DNA from: Taxawa tesnikishii (nom. ined.)
Taxonomy: Eukaryota; Ascomycota; Dothideomycetes; Dothideales
Assembly (NCBI GenBank): GCA_030247885.1
Contig: JAPDRO010000008.1
Span: forward strand, 620,001-684,000
Length of the DNA stretch: 64,000 nucleotides
Direction: 5' to 3'
A program made the position numbers and the translations under genes. Numbering within the stretch: position 1 is the first letter of the stretch; every line of letters begins with the position of its first letter. Under the pieces are notes generated by a model. It was not told the origin of the DNA. It was given only the letters and a program-made list of their open reading frames with translations, and ran no database searches. Positions 36,407 through 49,049 of this stretch are shown piece after piece.

Positions 36407-36935
36407 ACGACCTATAAGCCAACCATGGAGATGATGTATTTCTTGCAGCAGATAGATGTTCCTCTGCTGTGCGTGGTAGATCAAGACATGTTGATGCCAT
36501 GACGGCAGCCCACGTGCAAATCGTGGCGGAGTAGATTGTCCCTGCGTCGACTGCCCCGCGCTACCTGTAACTAAAGTCTAGTGGTCCGCAAAGTCGAACT
36601 GCGACCAATAGCAGTGAGAGATGGCGGACCGCGTTGCTGACAATGAACCAGCCAATGCAGCGCGCAGCACAGGTTGCAGTTTGGTAAGCGCGTGCAAAGC
36701 AAGGCTACCCAAGCCACCGCAAGAAGCGGGCCCACGTTCGATATGCTGATCGAGAGAATTGTGAATTTCGGTGAAGAGAAGAAGTACATGAACTGTGGTA
36801 TAATTCGTAAAGGAAAGCACAGAATTGCCGGTCAAAACGCCTCCTGGTCTTGTCGTTTGCCCGCAAAACAACATCCTACATCCCGTACGCCGTGCCCACA
36901 GTTACTTTTTCGTTCCATCCATGGCGTAAACCAGC
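36407..36935. other. Intergenic: glycosyltransferase 5' / UPF0658 3'
   Basis: About 0.5 kb, no gene seen; promoter side of the glycosyltransferase gene. Confidence 0.5.
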
Positions 36936-38137
36936 CTAGTCAATCGTCATCCTTGACGAAACCTGTCCGAGGGGATGCGTGCCGGCACCCGAATACTCGG
37001 TCGCGTAGTTTTTGTCCTCGGGGGCCGGTACCTTCCTCCTCTGAACGATAGGTTTGAGACCCTTGCCAAAGTTGATCATGCACCAGATGGCATTGATAAT
37101 GGTGACGACGAGCAGCAGCACCGTGATGATAGCGAAGAAGGTCAAGCTTCGGCGCGCAGGCAGGTAGTCCAGCCACCGGTCGTTGGACGTGTCGTACATG
37201 CGCACCAGCTTGAAGAGGAAATAGGCCATCGCGGCGAAGTAGAGCACGATAATGATGAGCATTCCGAAGCGAGATTCGTGGCGCGTCCAGTAGCCCGCCA
37301 TTATCAGGATGCCGACGGTGATTGGAATTGCAGCGACGGTCAGCCATGTCTCTGCGTCGGGCGATTTGACCACGACGAGGAATTGAACTGTGAAGCCGAG
37401 GAAGAAAAAGAAATCGAACTTCAGAAGCGCGATGTAGATCTGGGTGGAAAAGAGTTAGTATCCCATTCATTGGGGAAGAGCGGTTCATGTGTGCGATAGG
37501 CGGAACTCTTACCTGGAAGATCAGGTATCGCCGCTTCATACGCAGATCCGCGGAGATGTGTTTGTAGATGGTCCACGCAAACTCATCGTACAGTTTCCAG
37601 GCAACTCCCGAGAGCAGCACGAAGCAAAGCGCGATGATGCATGGAATAGCGATCAGGTAAGGGTGCACGTCGTCCCAAAAGTCGTCGCGAATCTTCTTTT
37701 GGCTAGCCAAAACGTTGACGGCATCTTTGATTTGGTCCGTCTGGACGGCGGCATAGGTCAAGAGGGCCAGGTCAGATACACATATGCCGATGATTTGAAT
37801 CGTGTTCTTCAACCGCAACGCGTCGTATGCAAGACCGAGTTGGTACAAGAATCCGAAGATAAAGAGGGCGAGATAAGTGGGGATCGTATGGGATTGTGTC
37901 GTTGACGCCGCATTGTTCTCGAGCGAGTGCTCAAACTTTGCGAATACAAAGCTGCAGCACATAGTTGTCAGCCTCGTCCAATTCTCCCACTCAAAAGCCC
38001 GACTCGTCTTGATGCTGGGCGCGAGTTGTGATTGTGTAAGTAGCGAGAACATACCCCTCAAGTGCCAACGCAAGCGCCGCTTGTACCACTGTTATCATCA
38101 GGAAGCTCCATGTCCACCTCGTACTCGGCATATACAT
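36936..38137 (-). CDS. UPF0658 Golgi membrane protein
   Basis: Conserved fungal multi-pass membrane protein of the UPF0658 family (Golgi-located in fission yeast; molecular function unknown). Model: complement(join(36936..37439, 37513..37951, 38055..38137)), 341 aa, phases consistent. Landmarks are RWTWSFLMITVVQAA (TM1), FVFAKFEHSLE, TIPTYLALFIFGFLYQ, the soluble AAVQTDQIKDA segment, DDVHPYLIAIPCII, WTIYKHISADL, then KFDFFFFLGFTVQFLV and three further helices, with a short basic cytosolic tail. Introns use GTATGT and GTAAGA donors. The frame is open upstream of the chosen ATG for about 250 codons, and a segment just upstream (YGAYQPLDRTYTP) looks protein-like, so the real N-terminus may be longer or lie in an extra exon. 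Confidence 0.85.
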
Positions 38138-38774
38138 CCTGGCGCTTGATTGCCTTGGCAGCGGCGCAGAAATCAAGCCTTGTCGGTCATGGTATCCCCC
38201 AGCTACGTTCGGGGTGTATGTCCGATCGAGCGGTTGGTATGCGCCGTACTGGGTTTGGCCCCGAGGAGCGAGGCGCGAGCCTTGTGAGACGAAATGGTGC
38301 CGGTGGAGTGGCCGCTGAGCGGCGGCCGGGTGTATGAGAGGTGTTTGGGTACTCGGAAGTGTGCGGAGAGGGAGGTGTTTCGGGCTGGATGGGAGCTTGC
38401 AGTGTCGCGTGCCGGCAGGAATCTGGCGTGCTGATAATGTCTTCTTCCTTTCGCAAATGACAGCAATCGAGTGATGGGGTTGTGTTTCGGCGGTTGGGTC
38501 GAAGAATGTTAGCTGACACAGCGCGGCGCCCAGCCAAGGACTTGGGATGGGTTTGGGGGATTCGGAGCGGGGAGATGTTGCTGGCACGAGCTGAGCTGGC
38601 CAAAGAGGAAGAGCTGATGAGCCGCTGTCGTTCCTTATCTGGAGCGTGGGCGATGTTGAAACGAAGGTGTCGATCCAGTGCTGGATGCGGTCAGAGGCTG
38701 ATGGTGCAGCGAGCGGGCAGCGTACGTGGGTAGATGCGCAGGGCTGTAGTGGTCGTTCAGGAGATGTTCGAGTG

Positions 38775-38824
38775 TAGTGCAGTGCAGTGCAGTGCAGTGC
38801 AGTGCAGTGCAATGCAATGCAATG
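38775..38824. repeat. (TGCAG)n/(TGCAA)n pentanucleotide repeat
   Basis: About nine tandem 5-bp units that change from TGCAG to TGCAA near the right end; non-coding. Confidence 0.9.
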
Positions 38825-39486
38825 GTACTGACAGTTTGGCTTGTAAGGATGGACCCTTGACCACTTGGCGCGTTTCCAGAACAAAGGGGACCGAACTTTA
38901 ACTGTAGTTGCAAGGCAAAGAAGCGGAGCGAAAGGATCAACGTGTGTTTCAAGTCGTTGCCGGAACAGGCGTCTTTCTGAAGCATCTATCCATCGGAAGT
39001 CACGGACTCTACTGTTGGCTATATATTCGCCCTGAATGTCGTCTTGTCAGTGAGCGCATGCCCCTTCTGCCCTTCTGCCCTTCTGGCGTCTGACTAGAGC
39101 AGCCTCAGGCTCGGTGCTGCCTGAAATAGACTATCGGGCGCGCTTCTGAACGCTGCGCCGCAAAAAGCGGCTTGGGCTTGAGCCAGAGTGGCTGAGTCAG
39201 GGAAACCTTGCCTCGTGCTTGCCAACCTCCTTCGCCCGGCCGCACTTGGACACTTCTTACTCGACCAAGTCATTCATGCCAACCTCGTCGTTATCAACTT
39301 CTCGCCGTGATCGACCGTCATGGCCAGTTCCACCTGCCAAAAGAACATGCGGCATTCCTCGATCCTCTAACAAAATGTGATTCATGGCCGGAGTGGGTTG
39401 CCTGTTCTGCGTGTTTACTCATCTACGAAGTACACGACTCCCGTCTAGGCAAAGATCATCCCTTGTTGTTTAGGCAGCTATCCTAT

Positions 39487-39511
39487 AGGTAGGTAGGTAG
39501 GTAGGTAGGTA
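39487..39511. repeat. (AGGT)n tetranucleotide repeat
   Basis: About six uninterrupted AGGT units upstream of the WD40 gene. Each unit resembles a splice-donor core, but there is no sign that it is used. Confidence 0.85.
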
Positions 39512-39624
39512 GCTATCTATGCCTTCTTCCCGTCTCCTGACAACCCCATCTCTTGTACATCATCAACCAAGAAATCAACCCCCGGTTCTTTATCACGTCC
39601 ACATCGTGGATTCCAGACATCAAG

Positions 39625-40978
39625 ATGCGTTCGATGAGCCGGGAACAATTCCTGAAGGAATTCGACTATGACGTAGAAGAGGACTTCTCTCTCGATGGCG
39701 TTCCTGCATCCTGGGCTCCCCACACGACGGGAGACCCGCACATCGCTTTTGGGGTGATGAAGATTCCACCATCACACTCTTTCAGCCCGACGAGACTTGG
39801 AAAGCCGCCACGGCGGCCATCAGCTCCGACGAGAAGCTCCTCGCTGCCTCCCATGGAAACAAGATCGCCGTTTACGACCTCAAGACAAGAGACAAGCTTG
39901 CAGAGCTACTTGGGCCTCAAGAGGAATGTTTTAAGCTGGTGTTCGCGCCCAATTGCGAGGAAGCCGGCGGCTACATACTGATATCGGAAAGCTCGCAATA
40001 TGGAAACAAGCCAGACTCCAAACTCATATTCTGGCGTCTCGATGCTAGTGGACGTTGGCAAGATCAGAGTCACGAGCCGCTCGCAGTCTCGGAACTGGCA
40101 GACAAAGCGTTTGACTCCATTCAATCCTCTCTCGCTTCCTCACACAACCTTGGCCCCTCATCCCCCTTGTTGAGTCCCGTCCACGAATCCATTACAAAAT
40201 CCCTCCAAGACCTCGACTACACTCTTCGAACCCGCAACCTCCCTTCCTTCATCGGCCATATCCCCATGTCCTTCACTACGGATCCGTTTTCACTATTCGA
40301 CCCTACCGCCAACACCATGCTGTACACGACCAACAACACCACAACGCAACGGGGCCTCCGCGCGCCCGAGCTCCTCCCTACCCTGCACATCCACTCCCTC
40401 TCCACCCATACCACCCTGCACACCCTCACCGGCCACACCGACTCCATCATGTGGGCGGCCTTCAGCCCCGACGGCCATACCATCGCCTCCGCCGCCTGGG
40501 ACGGGACCTTCAGGCTCTGGGACGCCGCCACCGGCACCGCCCTCCATGTCATCGGTCCCACAGGCGGGCAGTGCTGGGCCGGCGTCTGGTCCCCGATTCC
40601 TCCCACGTCCTCTTCAGCGGCATGGAGCGGTACACCGACAGCGACGGCAAACAGACGCAAGCCACTAAGGTCGCCGTCTACGCCCGCGACACCGGCTCCA
40701 TGGTTTCGCAGTTCCGGCCCGAGCAGCTGAAGCACTGGGCGCGCCATTTCGACTGGTGTCCCGGCACGAATCTCATCGTCGTGACGAGGGATGTGGACGC
40801 TTGGGTTTGGGATCCGTTCGCTGATGCTACCGTCGCGCATTTCGAGGTCAAGGTCTCCGACCGTATCTACAAGAGCTATGCGGGCGTCATGAACGTGCGT
40901 TGGGTTGATGGCGGAAAGAAGCTGGCCGTTGCGACGGGAGATGGCACGATTGAGGTCTGGGAGAGGGAAAAAACGTGA
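39625..40978 (+). CDS. WD40-repeat protein
   Basis: Unnamed WD40-repeat beta-propeller protein, about 451 aa, intronless. The N-terminus SREQFLKEFDYDVEEDFSL is followed by blades with KIAVYDLKTRDKLAELLGP, KLIFWRLDASGRW, the best-formed unit LTGHTDSIMWAAFSPDGHTI (closing with FRLWD), WAGVWSPDSSHVLFSG and a last blade ending GTIEVWERE. WD40 proteins are scaffolds; no partner can be inferred. Two frame changes occur, at the G4 run 39751-39754 (IAFG to DEDSTITLF) and the C4 run 40591-40594 (VWSP to DSSHV). One missing base at each restores a continuous protein and makes the length divisible by three. The start could be 39625 or the next ATG at 39634. Confidence 0.8.
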
Positions 40979-41956
40979 AGTGGAGGCTGCAGAGACCGAA
41001 AGGTGTGCAGATGCGTGCGTTTAGCCATGAGCTGTTTTGGCTCGAGGGGCGGGGATGCTGGTCACGTTGAGTGGGAATGGCATTACGAGATTTTGGAGGC
41101 TGTGAGGAGGTGTAGCTTGAGAAGCGTGGGGTGATCGAAATTTACGGAAAGCCGCGCTCACTTCAATGATGGTTGAGTAGTTGAAGATGGCTTCTAATTG
41201 AGTGCTGCAGCTCGACATCAGTATCATGTCCACAGCCCTTTGCACAGCTCCACAAATGAGGATACGGTCTATAGAGGGGTTGGTCACAGAGGAGTATGCT
41301 GACACAGTCTTGTCCAAGATCTAAGGCGACTGGGTCATGTGGAAACCAACTACCAGCACTTGAAGAAACAGAAAGGAAAAGGGAACCCACCTCCACCGCT
41401 GTGTACACCCCTCCAGTCAACTTCTACTCTGCTCTCCCGGAAAAGCAGATGGCGCTTTATAGCAAATTGTAGACTCTCGGGCGCTCGCACCGTTTTCCCA
41501 CGTGCTGTTCACCATGCTGGGGTCGTAGATGGCAGGAGCATTACGTTTTCATGGGTTGGCTACCACTGCAGCCGCGGTAGTGGTAATGGTAGTGGCAGTG
41601 GTAGTGTCAAGGTCGGGAAGATCACCTCTTTGGCTCGTCTCTGCCGAAAACTATGGTCAGAGGGAAGAAGACGAAGACTGCCTAATTGTAGCCCACCTTG
41701 ACCCTCCATATCGTTTTGCCAAAGAACGCGAGGAAGGAAGACAAGACGTGGTAAGAAATTAAGCCATGCTTTCACAGGCGGCGCGGCGAGCTGCAAAGGT
41801 AACGGAAGTCCATAGGATCCGTACAGTGATGTGCGAATGAACTCTACACAAATGACCAAAAACCAGGTTACGGCAGTGCATGCAGTGCGAGATGATCTTA
41901 TAGTATTAAAGCAAAGGGTATATCGCTCACATCAACTTCCCCTCCTCGTTCCCCTT
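40979..41956. other. Convergent intergenic region WD40 gene / RRP7
   Basis: About 1 kb. No gene recognised; around 41575-41615 there is an imperfect GTGGTA-like purine/T-rich repeat. Confidence 0.5.
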
Positions 41957-42874
41957 CTAATTCGGCCTGAACTTATTCCTCCTCTTCCTCATCTCATCCA
42001 CCTTCTTCCTATCCTCCTCGAACCCTCTCAACAACTCTCCCGCCCTCTCCTTCCTCTTCTCCCTAATCTGGAACCTGTAAAAGTCCTCCTTGCCTTTCTG
42101 CCTCTCCTTCTGCTTCTCCATCTTCTCCTTGGCCTCCTCCTCTCTCGCAGGCCCCACTCTGCCTCCCCTCGTAACAGTAATGAATCCATCTTCGTCTGGC
42201 TGCTGCCGTTGTCTTGCCAGCATCCTCGTACGCTCCGCCTCCGCGGCCGCAAAGCCAGCCATGAAAGCATCAACATTCCGCTGCAGCGTCACCGCCGATG
42301 GGTACCGCAGCGCATGATGCGCCGCATATCTCGCACTCCCAAGCGGGGGTACTTTGTCCTGCACACCCTGCCCCCACGGCACCTCTGTCCTGCTCTTCGC
42401 CGCCCGCCGCGCCTCCTTCATTGCGACCTCTGCACTTGCGCGATCCACGAGCGTCACCACGGCCGTACTGCCGCTTCTCCTCGCCTCCCGATCCCAAACA
42501 TCGGGGAGCCCGACTTCTGCGTCGTCGCCGTCCGCGCCACGCTTCCGCTTGCGCCCGGCTTTCTGTGGTGCGACCGGCGCTGTGGTTTTGCGGCCCACGC
42601 GCGCGCCTTCGAAGTCGACTCTCTCGACCCGTACGCCACCTAGGTGGTCCGCGAAAAGCGAGCGGAAGTGTGTTTCGGTTGCATCGATTGGGACGTTGAC
42701 GACGAAGAGCTCGCGGTCTGTGGTGGGAGTAGGGACTTTGGGTGCATTGTGTCTAAGGTAGAGGTAGTGTATCGTCGGCTTGGGGAAGGATGGGACGGGT
42801 GCGATTGTCAAGGGTAGGACAGTGTATTCTTGGACAGTCAAGGGTATCGATTTCGCGGATTTGGCGGGAGCCAT
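41957..42874 (-). CDS. RRP7: Ribosomal RNA processing protein Rrp7
   Basis: Component of the UtpC module of the small-subunit processome, needed for 18S rRNA maturation in the nucleolus. 305 aa, single exon, no frame break. The N-terminal half is an atypical RRM: YLYLRHNAPKVP, ELFVVNVPIDATETHFRSLF and the adjoining VRVERVDFEG, with a basic insertion RKRKRG. The C-terminal RRP7 domain has DEDGFITVTRGGR, followed by a long charged helix and the family-typical end FYRFQIREKRKERAGELL then KKVDEMRKRRNKFRPN. The length matches fungal orthologues. Confidence 0.95.
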   Translation of the reverse strand: MAPAKSAKSIPLTVQEYTVLPLTIAPVPSFPKPTIHYLYLRHNAPKVPTPTTDRELFVVNVPIDATETHFRSLFADHLGGVRVERVDFEGARVGRKTTAPVAPQKAGRKRKRGADGDDAEVGLPDVWDREARRSGSTAVVTLVDRASAEVAMKEARRAAKSRTEVPWGQGVQDKVPPLGSARYAAHHALRYPSAVTLQRNVDAFMAGFAAAEAERTRMLARQRQQPDEDGFITVTRGGRVGPAREEEAKEKMEKQKERQKGKEDFYRFQIREKRKERAGELLRGFEEDRKKVDEMRKRRNKFRPN

Positions 42875-44680
42875 GGTCTTTGGCGTGTTGTCGTTTCCTG
42901 TTGCTCGTCGTAAAATGGATGGAAGTCAGATCTTCGAGAATTTCCATCGCCGAAAACCTGGGGTTGCAGATGTCTTGGCATCATCACATGCACGTTTACC
43001 AACCTAACTATGTTTCCATTCTGCTGGTCGGATAAGAATTACTAGTCTTAAGCACAAGTCTCAATTAGATGAGTTGTTCCGCTCCCGATACTATAGAAAG
43101 TCGGAAACTGCGCTTCGCTAGCGATGCCTTCCATAGCTCGATTAGAGAGATATTAGTAGGTGCCGTCTGCAGCATAGGAAAGCTGTCGAAACTATGCACA
43201 ATCAGATGTCTTCTCTCACTCAAAGGTCCCGCCATGTCCGGGACCATCATGCCTACCTTGCTTGTCTTCATTCTGTGTACGCAACATCACCTCATCATCA
43301 TCCTAGCCCGACCAGTCAAGTGTGTGGAAGAAATCGCTGACGCGTGTGCGGCACCGCTAGCAAGGTCTTGCGTAGTTCGGTGTTATCAACAGGCCGTTGC
43401 TTCAGCAGTCAACTGGTCATAGGACTGCGTATGCGCGGCAGCTTTGCAGGCATGTCGTACGTAGCCATCCCACGAAGGGCATTCTGTAAAGGTAACTCGC
43501 TGGCCGGACGGTTTGCTAAGGACAGCTATAGAGACTTCATAGCTGAGGGTTCCATGCCACAAAGCATATCGTTATATGATCAAACAAAAAGAATCTGGAA
43601 CCTGATATACCTTATGCTTTATAGTTCTTTTGCTGGTTTTTTTTTTTTTTTTTTTTGAGTCTTAGACGACGAGGTGATTATGAACGATGCAGTATAAACA
43701 TACCATCCGTTAGCATTCCGTCCCAATCTATAATCGAAATATATATTCCATCTCCATAAGATTGACGACCGCCCCAGAGAAGCTCCGCAGATTGCAAAAT
43801 TGTCACATATTTGAAAACGCTTTCCTCGTACGCGACTATGCCCGCAGCGGCGACTACATGCCTGCATAGGGCCCCTGAGGATCCCGACCTATTGGATACG
43901 GTTATCTCTGCGGCCATCACTTTACTACCCGTGAAAAGCGAACAGCTCGGACGCTGTTGGTACAGCAGTGACTCTGCTGGCAGGTTTTCTCTGCAGCGTC
44001 GTCGTTGTTGTCGTAGATGTGGTGGGATGCAATGCGATGCCACCATACGGGAGGCAGGAGCATTACTCGTTGTAGCGCTCATTCGGACATGGGCGTGTCT
44101 GTCTTCCTACGCTGACATGTTTGGTACCAGGAAAGGGGCTACAGGCATGCTGTAAGATAGTGAAGCCGCCGGACTCGCTAATGAGCAGATTCAGCAGGGA
44201 TATGAAGATGTTTTCGACTTATGCGGTGAGGATATAGCGGTGCTCGCAGTTCAGGGTTGTGAGCTGGAGTTGGAAGGGTGTTCCTGAGCGATTTAAGGCT
44301 AGCCGGGCACGGTTAGCGCAGTCGACCAGTCAGCACCAAAAATAAAGAGGAGCGAGAAGCATGACGCGCTCGGCGGGCCTTGCAGGGCCGGTTGTTTGCA
44401 GAGAACAGGGTCTAAGCAATGGCGGGGCTATTCTGGTCCGATTGTTGAAAGCATTATTTCATAGGCATCGTCTTCACGACAATTGCGAGGCTTAGACTGC
44501 TACGCCGACCTTCAAAAGTAACACTTTCCCTTTACCATTGGCTTGGCTTCCATCACACCATAACCTCAACAGCCTTTCACCTTGCATACCCACCACATCC
44601 TTACCAAACTATCTTCGTCAGCTTTACCGCCCTTGTCAGAGACAAACACAACCAGCTTTATCACACACCACACCATAATC
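42875..44680. other. Divergent intergenic region RRP7 / UAP1
   Basis: About 1.8 kb, the longest gene-free stretch. It contains several open frames of 70-130 codons on both strands, none with a recognisable domain or codon pattern, and a 20-nt poly-T at 43637-43656. Confidence 0.5.
43637..43656. repeat. Poly-T tract
   Basis: Twenty consecutive T in non-coding sequence. No retroposed gene or target duplication was recognised beside it. Confidence 0.85.
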
Positions 44681-46278
44681 ATGGCGGAGGCTATCAAGAA
44701 CACCATGAACAGCATGCTCGAGGCACTGAACCTGTCTGGCGGCAAGACTGCTGCTGAGGTTACCCCACCGCCAACTGAGCAGGAGCTCAAGGAGCTGCGC
44801 GAGAAGTACGAGAAGGCCGGTCAAGAGCAAGTCTTTGCGTTCTACGACACCCTCAGGGACAGCGAGAAGGGCCAGCTTTACCATCAGTTGGCCGCCGTCG
44901 ACCCTGAATACGTCAATAACATTACCGAAAGAGCCCTTAACCCTCCCAAGGCCGACGTGGAGGACGACAAGCCAAAGCTCGAGCAGCTTCCAGAGTCGGC
45001 AACGTCGTCCGTCATCGACTCGAAGGACGAGGACCTACAGAAGTGGTACGAGCAAGGACTGGCATTGATCTCGAAGAACGAGGTGGCTGTGGTGCTCATG
45101 GCAGGCGGACAAGGCACCAGACTGGGAAGCTCTGCTCCTAAGGGCTGCTTCGACGTTGGACTTCCCAGCAAGAAGTCCCTGTTCCAACTGCAAGCCGAGA
45201 AGATTTGGAAGGTCCAGAAGCTTGCTGAGAAGAAGCACGGCAAGGAAGAGGTGGTAGTGCCGTGGTACATTATGACGAGCGGTCCTACTAGGAGGCCTAC
45301 TGAGCAGTTTTTCGAGGAGCACGCGTACTTTGGCCTCAACAGGAACAACGTCATCTTCTTCGAGCAGGGAACTCTTCCCTGCATATCTAATGAAGGCAAG
45401 ATCCTGTTGGAGAGCAAGTCAAAGGTCGCTGTCGCACCCGACGGCAACGGTGGACTCTACAACGCCCTGATCAACTCGGGTGTGGTGCAGGACATGTCAA
45501 AGAGGGAGTCAAGCACATCCACGCCTATTGTGTTGACAACAGCTTGGTCAAGGTGGCTGACCCAACCTTCATTGGTTTTTCCGCCTCCAAGAACGTTGAC
45601 ATTGGCACCAAGGTCGTGCGCAAGCGTAACGCAAAGGAGTCTGTCGGTCTCATCCTCCAAAAGAACGGCAAGCCAGATGTTGTCGAGTACTCTGAGATTG
45701 ACGCAGAGACAGCGGAAGCCAAGGACCCTAGGGACTCGAACCTGCTCAAGTTTCGTGCAGCCAACATCGTGAACCACTACTACTCGTACTCGTTCCTCGA
45801 GAGCATCCCACAATGGGCGCGCAAGCTGCCACACCACGTCGCTCGTAAGAAGATTCCGTACGTCAACACGGAGAGCGGTGATACCATCAAGCCGGAGAAG
45901 CCCAACGGCATCAAGCTTGAGCAATTCGTCTTCGACTGTTTCCCATTCCTGTCAATGGACAAGTTCGCATGCATGGAGGTCAAGCGTGAGGACGAGTTCT
46001 CGCCGCTGAAGAACGCTAGAGGCACTGGAGAGGACGATCCGGACACCAGCAAGCGTGATGTCCTCGAACAGGGCAGGAAGTGGATTGAGGCGGCCGGCGG
46101 CACGGTCACGAGCGAGCGCGAGGGGATGGTGTGGAGGTGTCACCAAAGATCAGCTACGTAAGTACCGGATACGGGCATGATATAGAATACGTGCTAACGG
46201 ATGGTACAGGGTGGTGAGGGACTCGGGTTTTTGAAGGAGCGGACTATCAGGGCGCCAGCGGTAATTGAGGCGGAGTAG
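44681..46278 (+). CDS. UAP1: UDP-N-acetylglucosamine pyrophosphorylase
   Basis: Makes UDP-GlcNAc from UTP and GlcNAc-1-P for chitin, N-glycan and GPI synthesis; cytosolic and essential in yeast (QRI1). Model: join(44681..46157, 46210..46278), about 515 aa. Motifs are the nucleotide-binding [17 protein letters not shown], the YIMTSGPT block, [25 protein letters not shown], and [13 protein letters not shown]. The short last exon encodes [11 protein letters not shown] and ends AVIEAE. Frame changes at the G3 run 45504-45506 (after QDMSKR) and the G4 run 46122-46125 (before [10 protein letters not shown]) are each explained by one missing G; with both, the total is divisible by three. Since the gene is essential in relatives, real inactivation at both places is unlikely. 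Confidence 0.93.
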
Positions 46279-47214
46279 AGTGGTTAGTTTAATGGGGAGG
46301 AGCAAATGGCGCTGATAGGCGTGCTGCGATGCGGCTCGCTTCACATATGCGGGTTTTTGGTTCGGCGCCAGGGACGATTATGCATGGTCCGTTAGACGTG
46401 AGACGTTAGATTGGGCCCTGCTCTACGAAGAGTTGCGAGATGAACAAGAACACAACCACCATGAATGTTTCGGACTCTCACTGCTGTACCTCGTAAGTTT
46501 GGAGCACTGCTTCTAGATCGGGGTGTGAAGCAACATCGAGGGCGGACAGCTGGCAAAGGTCAGGAGCACGAAATCACCGGCCGCCTTGTGGATCATCTGG
46601 TTTTGTCTAGAACCTACACGCCACAGGTTCGGTAGTGCTAGCGTCGGCGTGTGAACGGACCATTCACGCTGCAGCACGAACGGCTTTTCTTTTGCAGCGA
46701 GCACAGCGGGAGATACAAATCATCGACACCCCCACATTCTTGCCGCCGCTGCCGCTGCTGCTGTTGTCGCTGCTGTTATTCACGGAGGGACGGACGAGAG
46801 AGTTGCTGAGGGCAGGAGATCTGAAAGAAGAGTACGTCGAGTTCCCATCCTCATGTCGCACGCGCAGTTCCGCGACGGCATGGCAACCCTGCATCCTTCT
46901 GCCGAGACATGTTTGTCCTGCTACATGTAGCTAACCAGACTTTTGGTTTTGTAGGTGAAGGAATTTGGACAACGAGGTCAGTCACGAACATCGCATTGTG
47001 CACGCGCACCTTCTGGCGCATCTCTATCGTCTAGATTCGGCCACCCATCTGTCGCGCACGCTGCCTCATCCTCAACGCCAGCGCTATGCGCCCTCGGTAA
47101 CAAGAGCGCAAGAGCATGGCGGACACGTGGGCCTGGACGGCAGGCAATCGCACCTTTCACATACAGTTGGCTGACACGTCTGGTACTCCACAGCTATTAG
47201 AAGGAGAAAGTAGG
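46279..47214. other. Intergenic: UAP1 3' / GIS2 5'
   Basis: About 0.9 kb. An ATG at 47116 is in frame with GIS2 and would add 33 residues, but it is not used in the model. Confidence 0.5.
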
Positions 47215-48042
<828 letters not shown>

Positions 48043-49049
48043 GGAGCTTTGACAGCTTACGCCATGCTTTTTGGGAGCTGAAGCATATCGACAAATTCCA
48101 TATAGCTCCCCGTCTGCTCCCTGGTGGCCGTGAATTTTCCTTCGTTCATTTCCCTTATCTCACCATTTCGGCCTCTTGGAAGCCATGCCCTTTTACATTC
48201 ATGGCGGAGCCGACAATTTGTCACGCATTCACGACTCACCACGATCCCAATTGCGCTCAATCTGATAAAAGTTTTTTTTCTTTTCCACGATATCCTGATC
48301 TGATCAGCACCATGTCACCTGCATACACGGAAGCGAAGCGGTACTCTTGACCTGTAGATGTGATTGACAAGGAAGCGGGCTCAAGGAGAAACTGAGGCGA
48401 GAAGAGGAACAGCGACGGCGGAGAAGGAAGGAAAGAAGGGAAAGGAAGGAGGTTACAGAGGTAGTGCGCTGAGTTGTGGACGTCTGGCATCTCGTGGGCC
48501 TTTGTTTTTCGAGCATTTTGTTGTTAGTCTTCATGCCTATTGCTTGCTGATCTGGGCGAGACTAGATCGTAGGTATATACGGCTTGAATCTATACACAAT
48601 TTTTCGACTTCAATATATTCGTCAACCTGACGTTCATCAAGTCTTTTTATCTTCTTCTTGTCTATTTTCAACCTTGTGGTTGCTGCCCAGCTTGTCATTT
48701 TCGAAGCGTTCCCACCTTCCCAAAGCGGACATGGCTACGCGCTTCGACTTCTCTCCATCGTTCCTTCCTTCCATAACAGCATCGCTGCCTGGCCGTCCCA
48801 CCGCCAGTAAAAACGCGTTTTTCTTCTCTACAATACGGCTTCCTCCTCCTCCTCCTCCTCCTCCTCCTCCTCCTCCTCCTCCTCCTTCTCCTACCATCCC
48901 TCACCCCTTCAATAAATAGACTCGCTCGACGCTCTTGTGGGCACTCTCGCTGCCCGGGCTCGTCTACTCCGTATCCTGCATCTCCTGTTTCATCGTCGCA
49001 GAGCAGCACCAACAACCCAGGGTCCTCCGTGGCCTCCCCAACAGGTGCA
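48043..49049. other. Intergenic: GIS2 3' / DMC1 5'
   Basis: About 1 kb, no gene; it contains the CCT tract listed separately, about 160 bp upstream of the DMC1 start. Confidence 0.5.
48840..48887. repeat. (CCT)n polypyrimidine tract upstream of DMC1
   Basis: About fifteen tandem CCT units, probably in the promoter or 5' leader of DMC1. It creates long spurious frames of Pro or Gly codons, which were discarded. Confidence 0.9.

Larger units (their letters stand above)
38138..39624. other. Divergent intergenic region UPF0658 / WD40 gene
   Basis: About 1.5 kb. The left part may include N-terminal coding sequence of the UPF0658 gene. Otherwise it holds two simple repeats listed separately and no recognised gene. 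Confidence 0.5.

Noticed and set aside
38775-38824. Array of short direct repeats as a CRISPR-like locus
   Set aside because: Five-bp tandem microsatellite without spacers, in a eukaryotic genome.
43637-43656. Poly-T as the tail of a minus-strand retroposed copy
   Set aside because: No LINE/SINE or processed gene sequence adjoins it, and no flanking duplication was seen.
48637-49015. Poly-Gly/poly-Arg minus-strand frames
   Set aside because: Created by the CCT microsatellite; no conserved sequence around it.
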